A stretch of DNA of 64,000 nucleotides from Bacillota bacterium (lineage in GTDB: Bacteria > Bacillota > Bacilli > Paenibacillales > Paenibacillaceae). The notes under the pieces are model-generated. The model saw nothing but the letters and a program-made list of their open reading frames with translations. It had not been told where the DNA came from and searched no databases. Below, piece after piece: positions 50,805 to 59,260 of the stretch. Location of the stretch: positions 1 through 64,000 of the forward strand of contig JAEZCJ010000090.1 in assembly GCA_023433615.1 (NCBI GenBank). The letters run 5' to 3'. The translations under genes and the position numbers were made by a program. The number at the start of each line of letters is the position of its first letter. The first letter of the stretch is position 1.

Positions 50805-51824
50805 ATGACGATTGGCGCCCGTGTCATCAAAACAGGCCTTGCAGTCGCGCTCGCGATCTACCTTAGCGGCATCTTCGGCTTCGCTTCGCCCATCATTGCC
50901 GCGGTCGCGGCGATCTTCACGATCCAGCCGACGGTCTATCGGTCTTGGCAGCAGGTGCTAGATCAGGTGCAATCGAACGTGCTGGGAGCGGTCGTCGCGA
51001 TCTTAGCCGTGCGTCTGCTCGGGAGCACGCCGATCTCGATCGCCATTGTGGTGATCGTCGTGATCTTAATCAATATACGGCTGCGCATGGAGAACGCGAT
51101 CGGATTAACGCTCGTAACGGTCGTGGCCGTTATGGATGCGCATACGGAGGGCTGGGCGTTCGCGCTGGAGCGATTCTCGATGGTCATGACGGGGATGGGG
51201 TGCGCTTTTGTCGTGAACGTGCTCCTGTTCCCCCCGCGGCCCAAGCATCAATTCACCGAGCAGGTCCATGCGGCGTACGAGAGCTTGTCCCTGCTCTTGC
51301 GGACCGCCATCTCGAACGAGATGAAGGAACAGGTTCATCGGGAAGAGAAGGAGAAATTGCACGACACGCTGCGCAAGCTGGATGAACGTTACAAGCTGTT
51401 CGAGGAGGAACGCGTGCTGCGAATGAAGCATAAGCAGGAGCGGGCCAGGCAGCTGCTCGTGTCCAAGCAGATGATCAAAGCGCTGCAGAAGGGCGCGGAC
51501 CTGCTGGATGTCGTGCAGGAGCATTATTGGTCGGCGCCGGGCGCTGATGCATGGGCACGCCGCTTCGATAGGCAGATCGAAGAGCTGACCAAATACCATG
51601 AGTATATCTTGCTCAAGTCCGAGGGCAAGACGAAGCCAGGCGTTCAGATGGAGCCGGAGCAGGAATCGGAGGACAGGTTCACGGATGAATTGGCGAGCTA
51701 TCTGAGCGACGAGCCTGGCGAGCGCAAGCGGCTCGTCTTCGTCGCATCGTCGCTCTTCGAATATGCTTATCATCTGAAGCGGCTCGACAAGCTGCTGGAT
51801 CAAGTGCATGAGAGGCAAGTTTAA
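50805..51824 (+). CDS. Aromatic acid exporter family protein (FUSC-like)
   Basis: GGAGGTG precedes the ATG. The 339-residue protein has a membrane half (residues 1-about 145, six helices, 'ARVIKTGLAVALAIYLSG') and a cytoplasmic helical half rich in charged coiled coil (about 150-330). This ArAE_1/DUF939 arrangement is found in Firmicute proteins proposed to export aromatic acids. Substrate not known. Confidence 0.82.
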   Translation: MTIGARVIKTGLAVALAIYLSGIFGFASPIIAAVAAIFTIQPTVYRSWQQVLDQVQSNVLGAVVAILAVRLLGSTPISIAIVVIVVILINIRLRMENAIGLTLVTVVAVMDAHTEGWAFALERFSMVMTGMGCAFVVNVLLFPPRPKHQFTEQVHAAYESLSLLLRTAISNEMKEQVHREEKEKLHDTLRKLDERYKLFEEERVLRMKHKQERARQLLVSKQMIKALQKGADLLDVVQEHYWSAPGADAWARRFDRQIEELTKYHEYILLKSEGKTKPGVQMEPEQESEDRFTDELASYLSDEPGERKRLVFVASSLFEYAYHLKRLDKLLDQVHERQV

Positions 51825-51873
51825 TCGCGATATTCGGAAGACGAGAGCAGCGAGGAAGAGGCAGTATGGCAAG

Positions 51874-51913
51874 AGCCCCCGGTGCGCGCAACCAGACGCG
51901 AACCGGGGGCTTT
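51874..51913. terminator. Terminator between convergent genes
   Basis: AGCCCCCGGT (51874-51883) pairs with ACCGGGGGCT (51902-51911), followed by TTG. It serves the exporter gene and perhaps the convergent small gene ending at 51931. Confidence 0.7.
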
Positions 51914-51930
51914 GTGATGCCAGTTGCCCG

Positions 51931-52227
51931 TTATCCTCTGTCGTTCTTGCCCTTCACGTGCTGGAAGTTGGTGCGAATGAACTTGCCGTTAGACATAGCC
52001 TGCTCCTTCTGCGGCGTCAGGCGCGGATCGGTGCGGCCTTCATGGTGATTATCGAATTCGAGCTCGACGAGCTCCCATTCGGTCTGGCCCAGCGTTAGAT
52101 CCGACGGGAATGTATCGCCGCGGTTCAGGCGGCGTTCGCGGCCGGCTTCATCCTGATAGATGCCGTCTGTCTCGACGGTCTCGCCGGACATCGGGGGCAT
52201 ATTGTAATGCTCGTTCTTCTCGCTCAT
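51931..52227 (-). CDS. 98-residue acidic protein of unknown function
   Basis: AAGGAGG is eight bases before the ATG at 52227. The product is hydrophilic with 'TDGIYQDEAGRERRLNRGDTF' in its middle, a pattern somewhat like YjzC-type small proteins (a short 'GxY.D..G....GDTFP' core). Not firmly recognised. It follows a 47-residue gene by 31 bases. Confidence 0.6.
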   Translation of the reverse strand: MSEKNEHYNMPPMSGETVETDGIYQDEAGRERRLNRGDTFPSDLTLGQTEWELVELEFDNHHEGRTDPRLTPQKEQAMSNGKFIRTNFQHVKGKNDRG

Positions 52228-52258
52228 GGCGGCTGCTGCCTCCTTGATGTTCAAGTCC

Positions 52259-52402
52259 TTATAGGCCGTGCTTCGGTACGGCGGCGCGATCCGCATTCGA
52301 CTGCTTGCGCGAGGCCGCAGCCTTGCCCTTGCCGGTCTGATCGGCTAACGATTGCGCCTTAGCGGCTTGGCGCTGCGGATTGGACGGTTGTTCGCCTGAC
52401 AC
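52259..52402 (-). CDS. 47-residue basic protein with GTG start
   Basis: AAGGAGG lies eight bases upstream of a GTG that opens a 47-residue frame (MSGEQPSNPQRQAAKAQ and on) rich in Ala, Gln, Lys and Arg. It ends 31 bases before the next small gene. It was too short to stand out but the ribosome site is near ideal. Function unknown; composition resembles small DNA-binding or spore proteins. Confidence 0.55.
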   Translation of the reverse strand: MSGEQPSNPQRQAAKAQSLADQTGKGKAAASRKQSNADRAAVPKHGL

Positions 52403-52498
52403 GGGCGGACCCTCCTTTCGCATTATAAATTAGGCACCTCTTCAGTGTGCCACGCGAGAAGTGGAATTATGAGCGGGGAGTGGGGGAGGTTATCACGA

Positions 52499-52655
52499 TT
52501 TCAAAAAGACCGCGCGTCAGCGCCGAGAAGGTTGAATGAAGCTTAGGGACTGAGGAGCGGAGCGTAGGCAAACCTACGAGAGCACCGGAAGGCCCGGCTG
52601 AATTCAAGATTCGACGCCGAATAAGCTTCGAAGCATAATCTTCGCGATCACGCGC
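52499..52655 (-). repeat. Dispersed intergenic repeat, copy B (inverted)
   Basis: Read on the minus strand this stretch repeats copy A at 24170: GTGATCGCGAAG, then CGTCGAATCTTGAA, TTCCGGTGCTC, TTTGCCTAC, CTCCGCTCCTCA and a final GGTCTTTTTGAA. The left terminal repeat is missing, and the element starts right beside the stop of the zinc-ribbon gene. Confidence 0.75.
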
Positions 52656-52657
52656 GG

Positions 52658-52999
52658 TCACATGAGGCGGAGGTCGCAGGAGGGGCAGTGGGGGTGCAAG
52701 TGCGTAATCGGCTCCGAGCATGCCGGACACGTATCCTCGAAGGGCTGGATTGGGGATGGCGCAATATTACCCGCATGGGCGGGCGCATTGGGGTCGTTCT
52801 CGGTGCTGGAACGCAGGTGAGCGGGCGTCTCGAATAGCGTCTCCATGAAAGCCTTAAGCTCGGCATGCCGGCCGGAGTCATCCGTCGAGATGCGAATGAC
52901 CCAGCCCATGGCGCCTACGATACTTCCTGCGAATACCAGCACGATCGTCGTGCCGGCCACATCCATCCAACTGATGTCTCCCAACCGAATCACCGCCAT
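52658..52999 (-). CDS. Single-span membrane protein with C-terminal zinc ribbon
   Basis: The 113-residue protein has one membrane segment (about 14-35) and a C-terminal double Cys motif (CPAC...CPSC), a zinc-ribbon. The ribosome site is weak (TTAGG). It sits 26 bases after the DedA-like gene and probably shares its transcript. Unknown function. The last codons abut the dispersed repeat copy B. Confidence 0.6.
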   Translation of the reverse strand: MAVIRLGDISWMDVAGTTIVLVFAGSIVGAMGWVIRISTDDSGRHAELKAFMETLFETPAHLRSSTENDPNAPAHAGNIAPSPIQPFEDTCPACSEPITHLHPHCPSCDLRLM

Positions 53000-53025
53000 C
53001 CTAACGTGATAGGGACCACTGACGA

Positions 53026-53631
53026 TTAAGCGAGATACCTTGCCTCCAGCTTCTTGCCCCCGAACCAGAACATGGCGATGACCGATACGGCGACCGCGAT
53101 GCGCCAAGGCTCGTTCATGATGTCGGTGATGTCGAAGCTGAGCAGCGATAACGAGATGATCATGACGGCCTTGCCGAGCATGATGGCGAGCATGAACGTC
53201 TGGAACCGAACCGTGCTGAGGCCCGAGGCCAGATTGATCAAGAATGAGGGCGAGAACGGGAAGCATGCGAGCAGGAAGATCGGCGTGAAGCCCTTGCGTT
53301 CGATCCAATGGAAAAAACGCTGCGATGCTGGTACGCGCCGCTGCAGCCACGTGCCGAATCGACCGCCCAGCTTGCGCGCGACCCAGAATACGAGCATCGA
53401 GCCGGCCGAGACGCCGATCCAGGAGTATAGGATGCCGAGCCACAACCCGTATACGTTGGCATTGGCGGCGACGAACAGCACCAGCGGCAGGATCGGCAGG
53501 AATGCCTCGATGAGCGGGAGGGCGATGCCGGGCAGCGGACCGAATGCCGAGTAACTCTCTATCGTCTGCTGCAGCTGGGTACCGTCCATCTGCTGCAGTT
53601 CTTGTATCCAAGCTTGTATGGATTCCCACAT
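53026..53631 (-). CDS. DedA/TVP38-TMEM64-family membrane protein
   Basis: The 201-residue protein has four or five membrane segments with the family stretches 'LPLIEAFLPILPLVLFVAANA' and 'GFTPIFLLACFPFSPSFLINLASGLS'. Members act in lipid flipping and envelope homeostasis. It starts 22 bases after the MFS gene on the same strand. Confidence 0.82.
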   Translation of the reverse strand: MWESIQAWIQELQQMDGTQLQQTIESYSAFGPLPGIALPLIEAFLPILPLVLFVAANANVYGLWLGILYSWIGVSAGSMLVFWVARKLGGRFGTWLQRRVPASQRFFHWIERKGFTPIFLLACFPFSPSFLINLASGLSTVRFQTFMLAIMLGKAVMIISLSLLSFDITDIMNEPWRIAVAVSVIAMFWFGGKKLEARYLA

Positions 53632-53652
53632 GGAACGAACCACTTCTCTCTA

Positions 53653-54855
53653 CTATGAAATACGAGGCTTAGACGGCTCCGATGAGCTGCCGGAGGACCG
53701 GAAAGGGAATAACAGGTACAGCAGTCCGATGAGCCCGAACAGGAGCGCGCTGATCCATACGACATCGGATTCGCCGCGAACGTGCGCGATGACGCCGCCT
53801 GCGACAGGGCCGATCATGACGCCGATCCCTTCGACTGTCGAGAATATTCCCCAGCCTAGCCCTTGCTGCTGCGGAGGAACATAGGAGGCCAAGAGCGCGT
53901 TCCACGACGGCAGAACCGCAGCGTAGGAGAGGCCGAGCACGACGGCCAGCAGAATGCACTGCCAGAGCGGCGGAGTCGAGGCCAAGAACGCAAGCGTCAG
54001 CGCGAACATGCCGAAGCCGCCTACGAGGAATAGCTTCTTGCGCCCGACCCGGTCGGAGAGACGCCCCATCGGCATGAGGCCTAGCACGGTGCAAGCGCCG
54101 CCGGCTAAGAGCAGCAGCGAGTATTGGGTCGGGTCGATGCCGAGCTCCTTCTCGGCGAAGCTGGGCAGGATCGGGACGAGCATGCCGGCGCCTGCCGTCT
54201 GCAGGATCATGCCGGGCAGCAAGAGCCGCATCTGCCGTAGCTTATCGCGCAGCATCGCCAGCTGCTGCGCGAGCGGGATCGTAAGCACGGGCCGCTCCTG
54301 CCTGTTGCTGATGAAGAGCGATAGCATCCAGGCAATCACGGACAGCGCGACCAAGAGCCAGTAAGTGATCCCGGGGCTGTAATCGAGCAGCAGGTTGCAG
54401 ACGACCGGACCTGCGCCGATGCCCGCGAACCATATCGTGTACAAGTAGCCCATCTGCGTGGCGCGATTCTCGTCCGCCACCTTCGTCAGGCAGACGATCC
54501 AGATCGGCGAGACCCCGACGCCGAACAGCGCGGCGGCGGCGATGAATAGCCAAGGCGTATCGGCGTATTGGAACAAGAACACGCCTCCGAGCGATAGGAG
54601 AAGTCCGGCATGGACGATCGTGCGAGCCGAGAAGCGGTCCAGCAGCCAGCCGATCGCGATCTTGAGCGCGGTGTCCGTCACGTAATGAGCCGTGATGGCA
54701 ACGCCGATTATATCGAGCGACAAGCCGAGTACCTTCTGGCCATAGATCGGCATGAAGCTGATGGCCACGGCACCGCGGACGAATTCGACGAAGAACAGGA
54801 TAACCGAGAAGAGAATGATCTCGTTGCCGAAGGAACGGCCAAGATTGAATTTCAC
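53653..54855 (-). CDS. MFS transporter (DHA1-like drug efflux)
   Basis: GTG start with AAAGGGG eight bases upstream. The 400-residue protein has 12 membrane segments, motif-A-like stretches 'GWLLDRFSARTIV' and 'GRLSDRVGRKKLFL', and motif C 'GVGVSPIW'. It probably exports a drug or lipid-related compound. It heads the transcript with the DedA-like and zinc-ribbon genes. Confidence 0.85.
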   Translation of the reverse strand: MKFNLGRSFGNEIILFSVILFFVEFVRGAVAISFMPIYGQKVLGLSLDIIGVAITAHYVTDTALKIAIGWLLDRFSARTIVHAGLLLSLGGVFLFQYADTPWLFIAAAALFGVGVSPIWIVCLTKVADENRATQMGYLYTIWFAGIGAGPVVCNLLLDYSPGITYWLLVALSVIAWMLSLFISNRQERPVLTIPLAQQLAMLRDKLRQMRLLLPGMILQTAGAGMLVPILPSFAEKELGIDPTQYSLLLLAGGACTVLGLMPMGRLSDRVGRKKLFLVGGFGMFALTLAFLASTPPLWQCILLAVVLGLSYAAVLPSWNALLASYVPPQQQGLGWGIFSTVEGIGVMIGPVAGGVIAHVRGESDVVWISALLFGLIGLLYLLFPFRSSGSSSEPSKPRIS

Positions 54856-55211
54856 TGCGCTTGCCCCTTTGTGAACGGAATATCGCGCCCCCAGGTTGAT
54901 CGGATGCTGTCGGGGCTGCGGGCGCCTACCCTATCATTATAGACATATTGGCAGGAAAATCCATCACCTGCTTCTCCGCAGCATCGCTTGGACGTGGCCC
55001 GCGCGAGGAAATTCTTCTGTCTATTAAACGATCAGGGTCGGCCATTAGTTTCAAGATTGCGGCTCTAAGCGTTGGCCGACAGAATGGCTGCCGGTTAGTT
55101 GAGCGTGTTGCTTCTGGCAGTTTTCCCGCGGATTGGGTATACTAGCCATGTGCACGCGAACAACTTTTGTGAACGCGTGTTCAAAATCTGTCGGGAATGG
55201 GAGTGGACGAA
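54856..55211. other. 356-bp divergent spacer
   Basis: It separates the MFS gene from the aldo/keto reductase. It has a TATACT (55138-55143) without a clear -35 and the inverted repeat at 55170-55183. No gene is seen. Confidence 0.45.
55170..55183. promoter_or_regulatory. Inverted repeat upstream of the aldo/keto reductase
   Basis: TGAAC-GCGT-GTTCA lies about 30 bases before the start and downstream of the TATACT box, where a repressor would block the transcript. CACGCG and CGCGTG flank it as outer arms. Confidence 0.4.
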
Positions 55212-56189
55212 TTGGAATACACGTACATGGGCAAATCGGGGATGCGCGTCAGCCGGCTCTGTCTGGGGACAATGAACTTCGGCGTAGATACGGACGAGCA
55301 AGAATCATTCCGGATCATGGATGCCGCGCTGGATGCGGGCATTAATTTCTTCGACACTGCGAATATATACGGCTGGGGCGAGAATGCGGGACGGACGGAG
55401 GAGATCGTCGGACGCTGGTTCGCGCTCGGCAGCGGACGTCGCGAGAAGACGGTGCTCGCGACGAAGTTCTATGGCGACATGCATGATCCGCTGGACGGTC
55501 CGAACCGTAAGGAAGGACTGTCCGCGTACAAAATGCGCCGTCACCTCGAGGGCTCGCTCCGTCGTCTGCAGACCGATCACATCGAGCTGTACCAGATGCA
55601 TCACGTGGATCGCAACGTCAGCTGGGACGAGCTGTGGGGCGCGTTCGAGACGGCCGTGACGCAGGGCAAAATCGGCTATGTCGGCTCCAGCAACTTTGCA
55701 GGCTGGGACATTGCCGTCGCGCAGGGCGAGGCGAAACGGCGCGGCTTCTTGGGCCTCATCTCCGAGCAGCATAAGTATAACCTGCTCTGCCGCCTGCCCG
55801 AGCTGGAAGTGCTGCCGGCATCGCAGGCGCTGGGCCTGGGCGTCATTCCTTGGAGCCCGCTTGACGGCGGCTTGCTGTCAGGCAACGCGCTCCGCGGCGG
55901 GGCGGGCAAGCGCAGCGGCGACGCGAAGCGCGTCGAGCAGCATCGGGCGCAGCTCGAAGCGTATGCGGCCTTCTGCGACGAGCTCGGCGAGCGCGAGGAT
56001 GTCGTATCGCTGGCTTGGCTGCTCGCGAACCCGGCGGTCACTGCGCCGATCATCGGCGTGCGCACGCTGGAGCAGTTCGAGCGCTCGCTGCGCGCAGTCG
56101 AGGTGAAGCTCGACGAGTCGTCGATGAAGCGGCTGGACGAGATTTTCCCGGGGCCGGGCGGGGATGCGCCGCGGGCGTACGCTTGGTAA
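55212..56189 (+). CDS. Aldo/keto reductase
   Basis: A TTG at 55212 with GGGAG eight bases upstream gives the usual start 'MEYTYMGKSGMRVSRLCLGT'; an ATG at 55197 lacks a ribosome site. The 325-residue barrel has the catalytic Asp and Tyr in 'FDTANIYGWG', Lys in 'LATKFYGD' and His in 'ELYQMHHVDRN', and the NADPH stretch 'IIGVRTLEQFERSL'. It reduces aldehydes or ketones; substrate unknown. Confidence 0.88.
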   Translation: MEYTYMGKSGMRVSRLCLGTMNFGVDTDEQESFRIMDAALDAGINFFDTANIYGWGENAGRTEEIVGRWFALGSGRREKTVLATKFYGDMHDPLDGPNRKEGLSAYKMRRHLEGSLRRLQTDHIELYQMHHVDRNVSWDELWGAFETAVTQGKIGYVGSSNFAGWDIAVAQGEAKRRGFLGLISEQHKYNLLCRLPELEVLPASQALGLGVIPWSPLDGGLLSGNALRGGAGKRSGDAKRVEQHRAQLEAYAAFCDELGEREDVVSLAWLLANPAVTAPIIGVRTLEQFERSLRAVEVKLDESSMKRLDEIFPGPGGDAPRAYAW

Positions 56190-56205
56190 TTCGGTGAGGA
56201 ACGCG

Positions 56206-56252
56206 AAGAGGCGTCCCTTCGTCATCTTGCGATGACGGGAGGGGCGCCTCTT
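56206..56252. terminator. Long hairpin between convergent genes
   Basis: AAGAGGCGTCCC with TTCGTCAT pairs with ATGACGGGAGGGGCGCCTCTT with minor mismatches. T-tracts are weak on both sides. Confidence 0.6.
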
Positions 56253-56274
56253 GTCAGTGTTGCGGCGTTCGGGA

Positions 56275-58218
56275 TTAGTCTAACTGCGGGAATTGTGCGC
56301 TGTGATAGCCATTGGCAGCAAATATTGCATTGAGGTTGAATTCCTTACCTTCCGCGTACCAAACGCTTATGTCAATATCGACGGTATTGCCGCTCACAGA
56401 TACAGAGGAAGGCTGTATCGGCGGAGCCATGAAATCGAGTAAGTCAAAGATGTTATAGCTGTTGATATCGTCGACCCCGTCTATGGCTTCGACATTTGCG
56501 CTGAACGTGACGCGGAATACGCCGTCGCCCCGATCCTCCAGATCGGTTACCGCTACGCCGTCTGGAGGCGTCGTGACATGGATAACCGCAAGCTGGGATG
56601 CAAGGCCCGCGCCGTCCAGGACGACAACATAAACGTCATAATTCGTATTGTCGGACGGTAATGATCCCGTCACGAATAGCTCGGTCGTATTGGCAGCTAT
56701 CAATCGGCTGGAGGCATCCAATGCGTCATGATCGCCGCTGTCGTGGCCCGCAATGATCTGACTTGCGGTCGGTTCAGATGCTTCGTCCGGCAGAACGACA
56801 TAATACGCGGTACCTTCTTCATCCAAACGGAGCTCAAAAGCGACTTGCTTGCTGGCAGGCAGTTGAGGAGTGCCGACCCTAGGGAAGCCTAAGGTGTAGC
56901 TAGGCGGTGTCGTGTCCTCGTTCTCGATCGGCAATACCGTGTAGGTTTCGCTCATGACCGGACTGTTCGTCATGCCGTCCTTCATGGCAATGGCCTTGAT
57001 TGTAGTGGCTTCTATGATGTGAATAGGTTGACCTTCCATATAGTAATAGCTGGCCGTTGTAGGGTCGCCGCCGTTCAACGTGTAGTACACGGATGCGCCG
57101 ACCGTTGTCGTAGTCAAGGAGACGTTGGTGCCGTACTCGACTTCTCCGCCAGCCGGATTAGCTGTCGGTATGGCGACTTGTTCGGGAGCTGCAATCGTAA
57201 AGGATACGGTCATGACCTGGCTGTTGTAATAGCCGGACCTGACGGCGATGGCCTTGACCGTGACCGCGTTCGTGATCGTGATTGGTCCTTCATACAACGT
57301 GCTGGTATGCGTCGGCGTGCTGCCGTCCGTCGTGTAGTAGATGGAAGCGCCGGATGTGCTTGTGCTGAGCGTCACGGTTGTTCCGGACGCGACCTCGCCG
57401 CCTGCAGGGCTGGCCGAAGGCGCAGAAGCCGTCGACACAGATGGTGAAGGCGAAGTTGACGGCTGAGGCGTCGTTACTTCCTCTTTGTCTGCCGGTTCTT
57501 CCTCTGTACCACCCTGTAGGAGCGCAGCTTTGGCTTCCGGATCTTCGATCCATTGCTTCTTCACTGGATCGTAATTCGCTATTGCATCCTTGGTCGTATA
57601 CGAATCCAGAACCAGCTGCTGTCGGGTTGCGTTCGCTTTGCCGCCGAAAGCGCCATCCTCCGCAGCCACAAGCTTCTTCTCGATCGCTAGGGCGACATAG
57701 CCCTTCGCCCAATCGGACACGGATGCGTCGTCGATTCCAGTTGTCTTCTCCGCTTGATCCTTGAGACCGAGCCCTTTAACGAGGAATGCGGCAAGCTGCT
57801 CCTTGGTGACGTTTCCTGCCGGGTCGAATTTGCCTTCACCCATGCCGTCCGTGATTCCGGCTTTTTTGACGGCCTCGATGAAGGGGAGTGCATAACCGTT
57901 GGCGGCATCATCGGCCTTCACGTCCGAGAAGCTGGACGTCTTCAACGAAGTATCGACCTTCAGGCCGAAGATCAATGCGGCGACCTTGGCGAATTGCGCG
58001 CGATTCATCTCGTCCTTCAGTCCGAAACTCCCTTCGGAGACCCCGTCGAAGATTCCCGCCTCGATCATAGCGTCGAATTTAGCCTTCGTGGCGGCATCCA
58101 AATCTTTGAGATCTTGAAAATCCGCCGATGTCTTCGCGCTTACAGGCTCTGCGGATAACATGGGCATGCAGATAACCAGTGCCAATAACATGCATAGCCA
58201 TCTTGCTCGTTTTCTCAT
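56275..58218 (-). CDS. S-layer homology protein with chitobiase/hexosaminidase-C-type repeats
   Basis: The 647-residue protein has a signal peptide (MRKRARWLCMLLALVICMP start), about two and a half SLH modules (residues 30-215; 'MNRAQFAKVAALIFGL', 'VTKEQLAAFLVKGLGL'), a Pro/Ser/Thr linker (about 235-270), two CHB_HEX_C-type repeats with 'SIYYTTDGSTPT' and 'SVYYTLNGGDPTT', and a C-terminal Ig-like region. SLH domains hold it to the wall polymer; the repeats usually bind or space glycans. No enzyme domain is present, so it is a structural or adhesive surface protein. Confidence 0.85.
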   Translation of the reverse strand: MRKRARWLCMLLALVICMPMLSAEPVSAKTSADFQDLKDLDAATKAKFDAMIEAGIFDGVSEGSFGLKDEMNRAQFAKVAALIFGLKVDTSLKTSSFSDVKADDAANGYALPFIEAVKKAGITDGMGEGKFDPAGNVTKEQLAAFLVKGLGLKDQAEKTTGIDDASVSDWAKGYVALAIEKKLVAAEDGAFGGKANATRQQLVLDSYTTKDAIANYDPVKKQWIEDPEAKAALLQGGTEEEPADKEEVTTPQPSTSPSPSVSTASAPSASPAGGEVASGTTVTLSTSTSGASIYYTTDGSTPTHTSTLYEGPITITNAVTVKAIAVRSGYYNSQVMTVSFTIAAPEQVAIPTANPAGGEVEYGTNVSLTTTTVGASVYYTLNGGDPTTASYYYMEGQPIHIIEATTIKAIAMKDGMTNSPVMSETYTVLPIENEDTTPPSYTLGFPRVGTPQLPASKQVAFELRLDEEGTAYYVVLPDEASEPTASQIIAGHDSGDHDALDASSRLIAANTTELFVTGSLPSDNTNYDVYVVVLDGAGLASQLAVIHVTTPPDGVAVTDLEDRGDGVFRVTFSANVEAIDGVDDINSYNIFDLLDFMAPPIQPSSVSVSGNTVDIDISVWYAEGKEFNLNAIFAANGYHSAQFPQLD

Positions 58219-58411
58219 ACATCAACCTCCGTAACATCGAATAAGTTCAATTGTTATTATATCGGTAAAAAATGGCTAAACGTTTAGAGATTTATGTAAG
58301 GGAAAGTGACATTTCCGCTCGAAAAAAGATACCCTTACGCCAAACGTCTTCATCAAGACGAATGTTGCGAGGATATCTCATCTGTCGGGCTGTCGCATGG
58401 CGCGATTATGA

Positions 58412-58831
58412 TTATGCCTGACCGCTGTCGCTTCCTTGTTCCATGTAGACGACTTCCCAGATGTGGCCGTCGGGGTCCTGGAAGCTGCGGCTGTACATGA
58501 AGCCGTGATCCTGCGGATCGCCAGCTGCCGAGCCGCCGGAGGCAAGCGCCTTGTCGGCCAGCTCGTCCACCTGCGCTCGGCTGTCGGCAGAAATAGCGAC
58601 CATCACTTCCGTCGTCATGGACGTGTCGGCAATCGACTTGCTCGTGAAGGATTGGAAGAACGGTTCGACGAGGAGCATCGCGAAAATATTGTCTCCGATA
58701 ACGAGGCAGCCGGCATTCTCATCCGTAAACGCCGGATTGAACTCGAATCCGAGCGCTTGGAAGAATCGAATCGAAGCTTGCAAATCTTTCACCGGCAAAT
58801 TCACGAAAATCATATTGGACTTAATAGCCAT
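58412..58831 (-). CDS. VOC-family (glyoxalase/bleomycin-resistance fold) protein
   Basis: GAGGTGA is seven bases upstream of the ATG. The 139-residue protein has the paired beta-alpha-beta modules ('FVNLPVKDLQASIRFFQALGF' and 'SRSFQDPDGHIWEVVYME'). The C-terminal His/Glu positions of the metal site are kept. It may bind or inactivate a small toxic molecule. The promoter is strong and carries operator-like palindromes, so it is a regulated single gene. Confidence 0.87.
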   Translation of the reverse strand: MAIKSNMIFVNLPVKDLQASIRFFQALGFEFNPAFTDENAGCLVIGDNIFAMLLVEPFFQSFTSKSIADTSMTTEVMVAISADSRAQVDELADKALASGGSAAGDPQDHGFMYSRSFQDPDGHIWEVVYMEQGSDSGQA

Positions 58832-59150
58832 TTTTCATCACCTCATGATTGGTTTCGTTATTGCTTGATTAAAATATAACCAATGAGGAATATTCCTGTC
58901 AAGGAATATTTTTGTGCAGTGCACGATAGTGTTTGTACATCACATTCCAGGGTTTAAGGGTCGGAAAATAGCGTGTAAAAGTACAACTAATTCACGAGGT
59001 GCACCATGAGCGTGAAGTTGAGTGTAATAAAGTGCAACAATTATTGATGAGACCGGCCGATTTGGGATACCGGGCATTACTAGTGGTAGACAAAGCATCT
59101 ATCTGCTCGAAAGCGGCATGTTCGGAAAGAATAGATGCATGATCCTGCAC
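58832..59150. other. Spacer between the VOC gene and the ilvA terminator
   Basis: The first 75 bases are the VOC promoter. Beyond that there is AT-rich sequence with GTGCAGTGCAC near 58914 and no recognisable gene. Confidence 0.4.
58873..58910 (-). promoter_or_regulatory. VOC promoter with overlapping palindrome
   Basis: On the minus strand TTGACA (58902-58897) and TATATT (58878-58873) are 18 bases apart. The spacer contains AGGAATATTCCT (58886-58897), a perfect 12-bp palindrome, and GGAATATT recurs at 58903-58910, giving inverted arms on both sides of the -35. A repressor bound here would block the promoter. Confidence 0.7.
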
Positions 59151-59189
59151 GAAAAGAACCGCCAGGAGATCAGGAGATCTCCGGCGGTT
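59151..59189 (-). terminator. Terminator of ilvA
   Basis: On the minus strand AACCGCC-GGAGATC pairs with GATCTCC(T)GGCGGTT (one bulge), followed by CTTTTCG. It lies about 70 bases after the ilvA stop. Confidence 0.75.
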
Positions 59190-59260
59190 ATCGTGACGGT
59201 CATGGAATCACATGCCGGCCCATAGTCGGTTGCCAGCACAACTCCGCTAACAGCATACGG

